From: Citrobacter werkmanii NBRC 105721
GTDB taxonomy: Bacteria > Pseudomonadota > Gammaproteobacteria > Enterobacterales > Enterobacteriaceae
NCBI GenBank assembly: GCA_000759755.1
Contig: BBMW01000002.1
Span: 62,001 to 126,000 of the forward strand
Length of the DNA: 64,000 nucleotides
Direction of reading: 5' to 3'
Part shown: positions 57,231 to 64,000 of the stretch, piece after piece
Numbering within the stretch: position 1 is the stretch's first letter
Layout: each line of letters begins with the position of its first letter
Notes under the pieces: generated by a model
Database searches by the model: none
The model's input: the letters and a program-made list of their open reading frames with translations, nothing else
Told to the model about the DNA's origin: nothing
Program-made: the position numbers and the translations under genes

Positions 57231-57890
57231 ATGGGTCACAACACACACACGCAGCAAAAGGTGGGATGGGGCGGTTATCTCGCTTTTTTAATTACAATAA
57301 TTCTTTTTTCCGGCATGTTTGCGAAAAGTACCGAATGGTGGCGGGTTTTTGACTTCACCGCCCTCAACGGTGCGTTTGGGAAAGTTAATGCTGCAGGCGA
57401 TACGGCGATCTCTTTTCGCGGCACGGGTGGTATGGGCGCTAAAGATGGCTTTTTATTCGCACTTGAGCTGGCACCTTCCGTCATTCTTTCTCTGGGGATT
57501 ATTTCCGTCACCGAAGGGTTAGGTGGATTGCGCGCCGCACAACAGTTGATGACACCTGTCCTGCGCCCGTTACTCGGCATTCCAGGTGTTTGTTCGCTGG
57601 CGCTGATCGCGAATTTGCAAAATACCGATGCCGCGGCCGGGATGACGAAAGAGATGGCTGAAGAGGGCATTATCACTGAACAGGAACGTGCCATTTTTGC
57701 CTGCTGGCAAACCAGCGGCAGCGCCTGTATTACCAACTATTTTTCCTCGGGAGCCGCGCTGTTTACGATGGTTACCGTTCCGGTGATTACGCCGCTGGCG
57801 GTGATCCTCGTGTTCAAGTTTGTGGGGGCTAACCTGCTGCGCTTATGGATTACGCAGTTGGAAAATCGCCGTACGCAGCAGGAGGCATGA
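57231..57890 (+). CDS. yjiH: YjiH, nucleoside-recognition-domain membrane protein
   Basis: A 219-residue membrane protein: VGWGGYLAFLITIILFSGMF, then GKDGFLFALEL-type segment (GAKDGFLFALELAPSVILSL) and gate-domain pattern GIPGVCSLALIANLQNTDAA. It has a good ribosome site (CAGGAGAACAAA). With yjiG it would form a two-part Gate-type transporter, presumably for the dipeptides that IadA splits or their products (inference). In E. coli yjiHG-iadA is elsewhere. Confidence 0.9.
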   Translation: MGHNTHTQQKVGWGGYLAFLITIILFSGMFAKSTEWWRVFDFTALNGAFGKVNAAGDTAISFRGTGGMGAKDGFLFALELAPSVILSLGIISVTEGLGGLRAAQQLMTPVLRPLLGIPGVCSLALIANLQNTDAAAGMTKEMAEEGIITEQERAIFACWQTSGSACITNYFSSGAALFTMVTVPVITPLAVILVFKFVGANLLRLWITQLENRRTQQEA

Positions 57891-57891
57891 G

Positions 57892-58353
57892 ATGACAACT
57901 CAGGTACGTAAAAACGTCATGGATATGTTTATCGATGGCGCACGGCGCGGGTTTACCATAGCAACAACCAGCCTGTTGCCGAACGTGGTGATGGCGTTTG
58001 TGATTATTCAGGCGCTGAAAGTGACGGGGCTGCTCGAGATTGTCGGGCGGGTATGTGAGCCGGTTATGGCGCTATGGGGGCTGCCGGGCGAATCTGCCAC
58101 CGTCCTGCTGGCGGCGGTAATGAGTATGGGAGGTGGCGTCGGTGTTTGCGCCAGCCTGGTTGTTGCCGGTACGCTTTCGGGACATGATGCTACGGTATTG
58201 TTACCCGCTATCTACCTGATGGGCAACCCGGTGCAAAATGTGGGACGTTGTCTGGGGACAGCGGGGGTCCATCCTCGTTACTATCCGCTTATTATTGCGG
58301 TGTGCGTCATTAATGCACTGCTCTCTATTTGGGTCATGCAGGTTATTGCCTGA
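57892..58353 (+). CDS. yjiG: YjiG, nucleoside-recognition-domain membrane protein
   Basis: 153 residues from 57892 (MTTQVRKNVMDMFIDGARRG), one base after the yjiH stop; an earlier start would lie in yjiH. Gate-domain protein with FTIATTSLLPNVVMAFVIIQ, LLAAVMSMGGGVGVCASLVV and YLMGNPVQNVGRCLGTAGVH, closely matching E. coli YjiG. Partner of YjiH. Confidence 0.92.
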   Translation: MTTQVRKNVMDMFIDGARRGFTIATTSLLPNVVMAFVIIQALKVTGLLEIVGRVCEPVMALWGLPGESATVLLAAVMSMGGGVGVCASLVVAGTLSGHDATVLLPAIYLMGNPVQNVGRCLGTAGVHPRYYPLIIAVCVINALLSIWVMQVIA

Positions 58354-58364
58354 CAAGGAAGGTT

Positions 58365-59528
58365 ATGAACTGTTCAATTCTTGATTTGACGTTGTTCCAG
58401 CAGGGACATGTGTACGCGCCGGAAGATTTAGGCCGACAGGATATACTGGTGTCCGGCAGCAAAATTGTTGCCATCGCGCCGTCGATTTCCCTGGAAGACT
58501 TTCCCGGCTGTGAGTGTGTCAATCTTGACGGCGCGATTGTGTGTCCTGGGTTTATCGATCAGCACGTCCATTTGATTGGCGGCGGCGGAGAAGCGGGGCC
58601 GCACACCCGCACGCCGGAAGTGCGTTTGTCACGGTTGGTTGAAGCAGGGGTCACTTCGGTGGTGGGATTACTGGGTACCGATGGTGTTACCCGTCATCCG
58701 GAGTCGCTGCTGGCGAAAACCCGCGCGCTGGAGTTTGAAGGTATCAGCGCCTGGATGCTGACCGGGGCGTACTCTCTGCCTTCCCCGACTATCACCGGCA
58801 GCATCGATCGCGACGTGGCGCTGATCGATAAAGTGATTGGCGCGAAGTGTGCGATTTCGGACCATCGTTCTTCAGCACCAGATACTCAGGCACTGGCGAA
58901 CATGGCGGCGCAGTCGCGCGTCGGTGGATTACTGGGGCGTAAACCGGGAATCAGCGTTTTCCATATGGGCGACAGCCCGCGCATGCTGGAACCGTTGTAT
59001 CAGATCCTTGAAAACTGCGACGTGCCGATAACTAAACTGTTACCGACACACGTTAATCGTGCGGAACCTTTGTTCCAGGCGGCACTGGAGTATGCCCGCC
59101 AGGGCGGTTATATCGACATTACCAGCAGCATTGATGAGCCTGTTGATCCGGCCACGGCTATTGCCACGGCGCTGCGCCAAAATGTGCCGCTGTCGCGCAT
59201 TACCTTAAGCTCGGACGGCAACGGCAGCCAGCCGGAATTTGATGAGTCAGGTAATCTCACCGGGATTGGCGTCGCGGGGTTTGAATCCCTGGCGGAAACG
59301 GTGCGTCAGTTGGTGAAGGTGCATGCTGTGCCGTTGGAACAGGCGCTGTGTCCGCTAACGCGCACGGTGGCAGAGTTTTTAGGACTGGAGCATAAAGGGC
59401 GTCTGGCGGTGGGATGCGATGCGGACATTCTGGTGCTGAACGACGCGCTGGAGGTGAATCACCTGTGGGCGAAGGGAAAAACCGTAGTCAGAGCGAAAAA
59501 AGCCTGCGTCAAAGGGACGTTTGAATAA
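58365..59528 (+). CDS. iadA: Isoaspartyl dipeptidase
   Basis: 387 residues from 58365 (MNCSILDLTLFQQGHVYAPE) with AAGGAAG upstream; E. coli IadA has 390. Amidohydrolase fold with PGFIDQHVHLIGGGGEAGPH (first metal His pair), the carbamylated Lys in IGAKCAISDHRS, THVNR, and SSDGNGSQP with the catalytic Asp. It cuts beta-linked isoAsp dipeptides from protein damage. Operon with yjiHG. Confidence 0.94.
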   Translation: MNCSILDLTLFQQGHVYAPEDLGRQDILVSGSKIVAIAPSISLEDFPGCECVNLDGAIVCPGFIDQHVHLIGGGGEAGPHTRTPEVRLSRLVEAGVTSVVGLLGTDGVTRHPESLLAKTRALEFEGISAWMLTGAYSLPSPTITGSIDRDVALIDKVIGAKCAISDHRSSAPDTQALANMAAQSRVGGLLGRKPGISVFHMGDSPRMLEPLYQILENCDVPITKLLPTHVNRAEPLFQAALEYARQGGYIDITSSIDEPVDPATAIATALRQNVPLSRITLSSDGNGSQPEFDESGNLTGIGVAGFESLAETVRQLVKVHAVPLEQALCPLTRTVAEFLGLEHKGRLAVGCDADILVLNDALEVNHLWAKGKTVVRAKKACVKGTFE

Positions 59529-59539
59529 CCGAGGTTGTT

Positions 59540-59574
59540 GCCGGATGGCGGCGTAAACGCCTTATCCGGCCTAC
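59540..59574. repeat. REP element
   Basis: GCCGGATGGCGGCGTAAACG-type Y/Z REP unit followed by its inverted arm CCTTATCCGGCCTAC, 12 bases after iadA. Confidence 0.92.
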
Positions 59575-59591
59575 GGGTTTGTGCAGATCGA

Positions 59592-59630
59592 AGCCTGATA
59601 ACACGCGTAGCGTCGCCATCAGGCTTTTTT
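59592..59630 (+). terminator. Terminator after iadA
   Basis: AGCCTGAT/ATCAGGCT stem with an 18-base loop, followed by T6. Confidence 0.8.
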
Positions 59631-59644
59631 CTGCAAAACGTGAA

Positions 59645-60115
59645 TCAGGCGTTCTCTTTCAGCCAGTTCATTACCACGTCGTGGTGATTGCTGGTTTTGA
59701 AGTTATCAAACACATGCTCGATTTTCCCTTCAGCATCAATCAGGAAGCTGATGCGGTGGATGCCATCGTAGGTTTTGCCCATAAATGACTTCTCACCCCA
59801 GACGCCGAACTGCTCGCAAACCTGATGATCTTCGTCGGACAAGAGCGTGAAGTTAAGAACTTCTTTCTCAGCGAATCGGGAAAGTTTTTCCGGTTTATCG
59901 GTGCTGATTCCCAGCACTTCAACACCTGCTTTTTTTAACTCATCCATGTTATCGCGCAGGCCGCAGGCCTGTACGGTACAGCCGGGTGTCATGGCTTTCG
60001 GGTAAAAATAAACCAGAACACGCTGTCCCTGGAAGTCGGTTAAATTAACTTGTTCTCCGTCTTGATCCGGCAAGCTAAATTTCGGTGCGATATCACCGGC
60101 TTTCAGTGGGTTCAT
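59645..60115 (-). CDS. bcp: Thioredoxin-dependent thiol peroxidase
   Basis: A 156-residue peroxiredoxin Q: KAMTPGCTVQACGLRDNMDE carries the peroxidatic and the nearby resolving Cys five residues apart. FYPKAMTPGC is typical. It reduces hydroperoxides. The start overlaps the gcvR stop by one base, as in E. coli. Confidence 0.97.
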   Translation of the reverse strand: MNPLKAGDIAPKFSLPDQDGEQVNLTDFQGQRVLVYFYPKAMTPGCTVQACGLRDNMDELKKAGVEVLGISTDKPEKLSRFAEKEVLNFTLLSDEDHQVCEQFGVWGEKSFMGKTYDGIHRISFLIDAEGKIEHVFDNFKTSNHHDVVMNWLKENA

Positions 60116-60687
60116 TACTTAACTCCATCCTGTTCATCATGCTGTGAGTAATTGACGACGTTAATACTGCCTTGCGCATTGAGTTCTGTACAGAGTGCTT
60201 TAAACGCATCTTCAATATTTGCCGCGTCATGTGACGCAGGACTATGTGCGGTAATTTGAATAAACAGCTGTGCCGTCTTTCCATTTTCAGCCGGTTGCGT
60301 GCGTGAAACCAGTTCCGCAATATTCATTTGGTGGCTGTCAAATAGGGCGGTAAAGCGTTCAATCAAATGTGGAGAATCGGGGACATCGACCTGTACCCAT
60401 ACCGTGGCGGGCATCGCTGGGCGGGGCCGCGCAGTCGTGCGCTTCATGACAATCAATAAATCCAGCTCAGCGCCTTTCAACGGCAAGGTTGATTCAATCA
60501 GGGTGATGGCATTCCAGGTGCCTGACAGCAGCATGATAAATGTGAATTCGTCACCCAGCATCGCCAGTCGGCTGTCTTCGATATTACAGCCGCAACTGCT
60601 GACATGACGCGTGATGGTGTTCACAATTCCTGGGCGGTCGGCACCCAGCGCAGTAATGACCAGATAGTGTTGCGATGACGATGTCAA
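60115..60687 (-). CDS. gcvR: Glycine cleavage system repressor GcvR (TTG start)
   Basis: 190 residues when started at TTG 60687 (reading L-T-S-S-S-Q-H-Y-L-V-I-T), the E. coli length, with GGAAG upstream. Two ACT domains (ITALGADRPGIVNTITRHVS; VDVPDSPHLIERFTALFDSH) bind glycine. It restrains GcvA activation of gcvTHP. Confidence 0.93.
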   Translation of the reverse strand: MTSSSQHYLVITALGADRPGIVNTITRHVSSCGCNIEDSRLAMLGDEFTFIMLLSGTWNAITLIESTLPLKGAELDLLIVMKRTTARPRPAMPATVWVQVDVPDSPHLIERFTALFDSHQMNIAELVSRTQPAENGKTAQLFIQITAHSPASHDAANIEDAFKALCTELNAQGSINVVNYSQHDEQDGVK

Positions 60688-60832
60688 ACCTGTTCTTCCT
60701 TTGAGCGGTGAGGTAATCATAAGGAAAGCATAAAAAAAACATGCATACAACAATCAGAACGGCTCTGGTCGCTTGCTTTTATTGTCGTACCAAACGTACC
60801 ATTGAGACACTTGTTTGCACAGAGGATGGCCC

Positions 60833-61711
60833 ATGTTCACGGGAAGTATTGTCGCGCTTGTTACGCCGATGGATGAGAAAGGTAAAGTCTGCCGGTCGAG
60901 CCTGAAAAAACTGATTGATTATCATGTCGCCAGCGGCACCTCGGCGATCGTTTCGGTTGGCACCACTGGTGAGTCTGCCACCCTGAGTCATGATGAACAT
61001 GGCGATGTGGTGATGATGACGCTGGAGCTGGCCGACGGGCGTATTCCGGTTATTGCCGGAACCGGCGCCAATGCGACCGCAGAAGCCATTAGTCTGACGC
61101 AGCGTTTCAACGATAGCGGTGTTGTCGGCTGCCTGACGGTGACGCCGTACTACAACCGCCCAACCCAGGAAGGTTTGTTCCAGCATTTCAAAGCCATCGC
61201 TGAACATACTGACCTGCCGCAAATTCTGTATAATGTGCCGTCCCGTACTGGCTGCGATATGCTGCCAGAAACCGTTGGCCGCCTGGCGAAAGTAAAAAAT
61301 ATTATCGCTATTAAAGAGGCCACGGGGAACTTAAGTCGCGTTCACCAGATCAAAGAGCTGGTTTCAGACGACTTCATTCTGCTCAGCGGTGATGACGCGA
61401 CCGGACTGGATTTTATGCAGCTCGGTGGTCATGGCGTGATTTCCGTAACGTCTAACGTTGCGGCACGTGATATGGCTGAAATGTGCAAACTGGCGGCAGC
61501 GGGGAATTTTGCCGAGGCGCGGGTGATTAACCAGCGTCTGATGCCGTTACACAACAAACTATTTGTCGAACCCAATCCTATCCCAGTGAAATGGGCATGT
61601 AAGGAGTTGGGACTTGTGGCGACCGATACGCTGCGTCTGCCGATGACGCCAATCACGGACAATGCTCGTGAAATCGTCAAGGCGGCGCTTAAGCATGCCG
61701 GTTTGCTGTAA
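60833..61711 (+). CDS. dapA: 4-hydroxy-tetrahydrodipicolinate synthase
   Basis: 292 residues from 60833 ([20 protein letters not shown]), as in E. coli. GTTGESATL binds pyruvate, YNVPSRTG holds the catalytic Tyr, and IAIKEATGN the Schiff-base Lys. It condenses pyruvate with aspartate semialdehyde, the first committed step to lysine and diaminopimelate. Divergent from gcvR; upstream of bamC with 16 bases between. Confidence 0.97.
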   Translation: MFTGSIVALVTPMDEKGKVCRSSLKKLIDYHVASGTSAIVSVGTTGESATLSHDEHGDVVMMTLELADGRIPVIAGTGANATAEAISLTQRFNDSGVVGCLTVTPYYNRPTQEGLFQHFKAIAEHTDLPQILYNVPSRTGCDMLPETVGRLAKVKNIIAIKEATGNLSRVHQIKELVSDDFILLSGDDATGLDFMQLGGHGVISVTSNVAARDMAEMCKLAAAGNFAEARVINQRLMPLHNKLFVEPNPIPVKWACKELGLVATDTLRLPMTPITDNAREIVKAALKHAGLL

Positions 61712-61727
61712 AGTTTAGGGAGATTTG

Positions 61728-62762
61728 ATGGCTTACTCAGTACAAAAGTCGCGCCTGGCCAAGGTTGCGGGTGTTTCGCTTGTTATGTTGCTCGCGGCCT
61801 GTAGTTCTGACTCGCGCTATAAGCGCCAGGTGAGCGGTGATGAATCCTATCTGGAGGCCGCACCGCTTGCTGAGCTTCATGCGCCAGCTGGGATGATTCT
61901 GCCGGTTATGTCGGGTGACTATAATATCCCGGTAACCAACGGTAGTGGTGCCGTGGGTAAAGCGCTGGACATTCGCCCACCGGCTCAGCCGTTAGCGTTA
62001 GTCACTGGCGCTCGTACCCAGATCGCGGGTGATACGTCGACATTACTGGTGGAAAATGGTCGTGGCAACACGCTGTGGCCACAGGTCGTTAGCGTCATTC
62101 AGTCTAAAAACTACACGATCGCTAAGCGTGATGATGCCAGCCAGACGTTGACCACCGACTGGGTTGACTGGAACCGTCTGGATGAAGACGAGCAGTACCG
62201 TGGACGTTATCAAATCTCGGTTAAACCGCAGGGCTATCAGCAAGCGGTAACGGTGAAACTGACTAACCTTGAGCAGGCGGGTAAACCCGTAGCCGATGCG
62301 GCATCAATGCAGCGTTACAGCGCTGAGATGATGAACGTTATCTCTGCCGGTCTGGATAAGAACGCCACCGATGCTGCGAATGCCGCGCAGAACCGCTCTG
62401 CAGCCACCATGGACGTTCAGAGCGCCGCCGATGACACGGGTTTACCAATGCTGGTGGTGCGTGGACCGTTCAACGTGGTTTGGCAACGTCTGCCGGCAGC
62501 GCTTGAGAAAGTGGGCATGAAAGTTACCGACAGTACCCGTTCTCAGGGCAGCATCGCTGTGACCTACAAACCGCTGTCTGATAGCAGCTGGCAGGAACTG
62601 GGCGCAAGCGATCCAGGTTTAGTGTCAGGCGACTATAAACTGCAGGTCGGTGATTTAGATAACCGCAGTAGTATGCAGTTTATCGATCCGAAGGGACATA
62701 CCCTGACGCAAAGCCAGAACGACGCGCTGGTCGCTGTCTTCCAGGCAGCGTTCAGTAAGTAA
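61728..62762 (+). CDS. bamC: Outer-membrane assembly lipoprotein BamC
   Basis: 344 residues from ATG 61728. Signal with lipobox LLAAC, then the conserved unstructured N-terminal part that binds BamD ([20 protein letters not shown]) and two helix-grip domains separated by a linker ([20 protein letters not shown]). Part of the BamABCDE machine. Confidence 0.97.
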   Translation: MAYSVQKSRLAKVAGVSLVMLLAACSSDSRYKRQVSGDESYLEAAPLAELHAPAGMILPVMSGDYNIPVTNGSGAVGKALDIRPPAQPLALVTGARTQIAGDTSTLLVENGRGNTLWPQVVSVIQSKNYTIAKRDDASQTLTTDWVDWNRLDEDEQYRGRYQISVKPQGYQQAVTVKLTNLEQAGKPVADAASMQRYSAEMMNVISAGLDKNATDAANAAQNRSAATMDVQSAADDTGLPMLVVRGPFNVVWQRLPAALEKVGMKVTDSTRSQGSIAVTYKPLSDSSWQELGASDPGLVSGDYKLQVGDLDNRSSMQFIDPKGHTLTQSQNDALVAVFQAAFSK

Positions 62763-62768
62763 AAATGA

Positions 62769-62796
62769 AGGGCTGGATAACTCCAGCCCTTTTTTT
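62769..62796 (+). terminator. Terminator after bamC
   Basis: AGGGCTGGA/TCCAGCCCT stem followed by T7. Confidence 0.92.
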
Positions 62797-62806
62797 CTGA
62801 TATGAT

Positions 62807-62822
62807 ACGCAAACGTGTGCGT
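62807..62822 (+). promoter_or_regulatory. PurR operator of purC
   Basis: ACGCAAACGTGTGCGT, a near-perfect PurR box, 52 bases before the purC start and overlapping the presumed -10 (TATGAT). Confidence 0.92.
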
Positions 62823-62873
62823 CGGCAGAAAAACGCAATATTTATCGTTAATTCACACCCAGGAGTAATAAAG

Positions 62874-63587
62874 ATGCAAAAGCAAGCTGAGTTGTATCGT
62901 GGTAAAGCGAAGACCGTATACAGCACGGAAAACCCGGACCTGTTGGTGCTCGAATTCCGCAATGATACGTCAGCAGGGGATGGCGCGCGCATTGAACAGT
63001 TTGACCGTAAAGGCATGGTGAATAACAAGTTCAACCATTTCATTATGACTAAACTGCAAGAAGCGGGCATTCCTACCCAGATGGAGCGACTGCTTTCCGA
63101 TACCGAATGTCTGGTGAAAAAACTGGAGATGGTACCGGTTGAATGTGTGGTGCGTAACCGCGCGGCAGGCTCACTGGTTAAGCGTTTAGGCGTTGAGGAA
63201 GGTATTGAACTGAATCCGCCGCTGTTTGATCTGTTCCTGAAAAACGATGCTATGCACGATCCAATGATTAACGATTCCTATTGCGAAACTTTTGGTTGGG
63301 TGAGCAAAGAGAATCTGGCACGTATGAAAGAGCTGACCTACAAAGCTAACGACGTGCTGAAAAAGATGTTCGATGATGCGGGCCTGATTCTGGTCGATTT
63401 CAAACTTGAGTTTGGCTTGTATAAAGGTGAAGTGGTGCTGGGTGATGAATTCTCACCGGACGGTAGCCGTCTGTGGGATAAAGAAACGCTGGATAAAATG
63501 GACAAAGATCGCTTCCGCCAGAGCCTGGGCGGCCTGATCGAAGCCTATGAAGCCGTCGCGCATCGCCTGGGTGTCAAGTTAGACTAA
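62874..63587 (+). CDS. purC: SAICAR synthetase
   Basis: 237 residues from 62874 ([20 protein letters not shown]), as in E. coli; GGAG precedes. Typical motifs: [60 protein letters not shown]. It joins aspartate to CAIR with ATP in purine synthesis. Confidence 0.97.
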   Translation: MQKQAELYRGKAKTVYSTENPDLLVLEFRNDTSAGDGARIEQFDRKGMVNNKFNHFIMTKLQEAGIPTQMERLLSDTECLVKKLEMVPVECVVRNRAAGSLVKRLGVEEGIELNPPLFDLFLKNDAMHDPMINDSYCETFGWVSKENLARMKELTYKANDVLKKMFDDAGLILVDFKLEFGLYKGEVVLGDEFSPDGSRLWDKETLDKMDKDRFRQSLGGLIEAYEAVAHRLGVKLD

Positions 63588-63715
63588 TTCCCCTTTGAGC
63601 CGGCGATCGCTCACCGGCTCATCAATCTCGCCGATTTTGATTACTGTTTCTTATGGTAATCCTGTTCCGAACCGCCTACGATCATCATCATAATGAATAA
63701 AAAGTTGAGGTGATT

Positions 63716-64000
63716 ATGCGCTGGCAAGGGCGTCGTGAAAGTGACAATGTAGAAGACAGACGAAATAGCTCCGGCGGCCCTTCTATGGGCGGGCCTGGTT
63801 TTCGTTTGCCCAGTGGTAAAGGCGGCATCATCCTGCTGATTGTGGTGTTGGTCGCAGGTTATTATGGCGTGGATCTCACCGGGTTAATGACCGGTCAACC
63901 CGTCTCCCAACAGCAATCATCACGCTCCATCAGCCCAAATGATGATGAAGCGGCAAAATTTACCTCGGTGATTCTGGCCACCACAGAGGATACCTGGGGA
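63716..64000 (+). CDS. ypfJ: YpfJ, neutral zinc metallopeptidase family (3' end outside window)
   Basis: The first 95 residues only. [20 protein letters not shown] and the single TM segment ([19 protein letters not shown]-like, [20 protein letters not shown]) match E. coli YpfJ; the zinc-binding HExxH lies beyond the window. Inner-membrane anchored, function unknown. Confidence 0.93.
   Translation, partial: MRWQGRRESDNVEDRRNSSGGPSMGGPGFRLPSGKGGIILLIVVLVAGYYGVDLTGLMTGQPVSQQQSSRSISPNDDEAAKFTSVILATTEDTWG

Overview
The window is a stretch of an enterobacterial chromosome carrying most of an Epsilon15/PhiV10-like podovirus prophage (about 1-40946), followed by a conserved housekeeping region (about 41000-64000). 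The host genes (yfgG, pdeF, ppx, ppk, purN, purM, upp, uraA, hda, yfgD, bepA, perM, bcp, gcvR, dapA, bamC, purC, ypfJ) match the E. coli order but are diverged from E. coli, with yjiH-yjiG-iadA placed between perM and bcp and an MscS-like gene beside guaA. This points to an E. coli/Salmonella/Citrobacter-group organism. The genus cannot be fixed from the sequence alone.

PROPHAGE. The left end lies outside the window and the first gene is the 3' part of a tyrosine integrase. The right end is marked at 40932-40946 by a copy of the last codons of guaA, so the phage sits in the 3' end of guaA. A leftward early operon (499-6385, most genes overlapping by ATGA/GTGA) carries an adenine methyltransferase, a DndB-like DGQHR protein, an AlpA/Xis-like protein, RecT and a RecE-type exonuclease. 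The immunity region (6398-7595) has a repressor with two HTH domains and no peptidase domain, a Cro-like protein and two operator clusters. Rightward early genes (7740-13608) include a cytosine methyltransferase gene with a second conserved gene embedded in another frame, a replication protein, a RuvC-like resolvase and an HNH-AP2 endonuclease. Virion genes run from 14019 to 33108: terminase, portal, scaffold, capsid, cement and staple proteins, tail-tube proteins, and ejection proteins. The right arm (33118-40821) holds an antirepressor module with a C4 antisense RNA, a LexA-controlled antirepressor-like gene, a beta-helix tailspike, an exported SGNH esterase, two holins, a GH19 endolysin and nested Rz/Rz1.

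REGULATION. A 17-bp palindrome, ATTACC-N5-GGTAAT, recurs across the whole prophage and is absent from the host part; it is the likely repressor operator. Several distal copies are followed about 45-48 bp later by a second motif, CATATRTGGTTT. Two LexA boxes precede small genes, which suggests SOS induction works through small antirepressors rather than repressor cleavage. A third repeat, GTGACATGTCAC, occurs at four gene ends. A block of about 530 nt (16589-17117) has no convincing gene and looks like a large structured RNA on the minus strand.

HOST REGION. ppk-ppx make and degrade polyphosphate; purMN and purC belong to purine synthesis and have PurR boxes; upp-uraA salvage uracil; hda regulates DnaA; bepA and bamC serve outer-membrane biogenesis; dapA starts lysine/diaminopimelate synthesis. 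pdeF has a perfect FNR-type box upstream.
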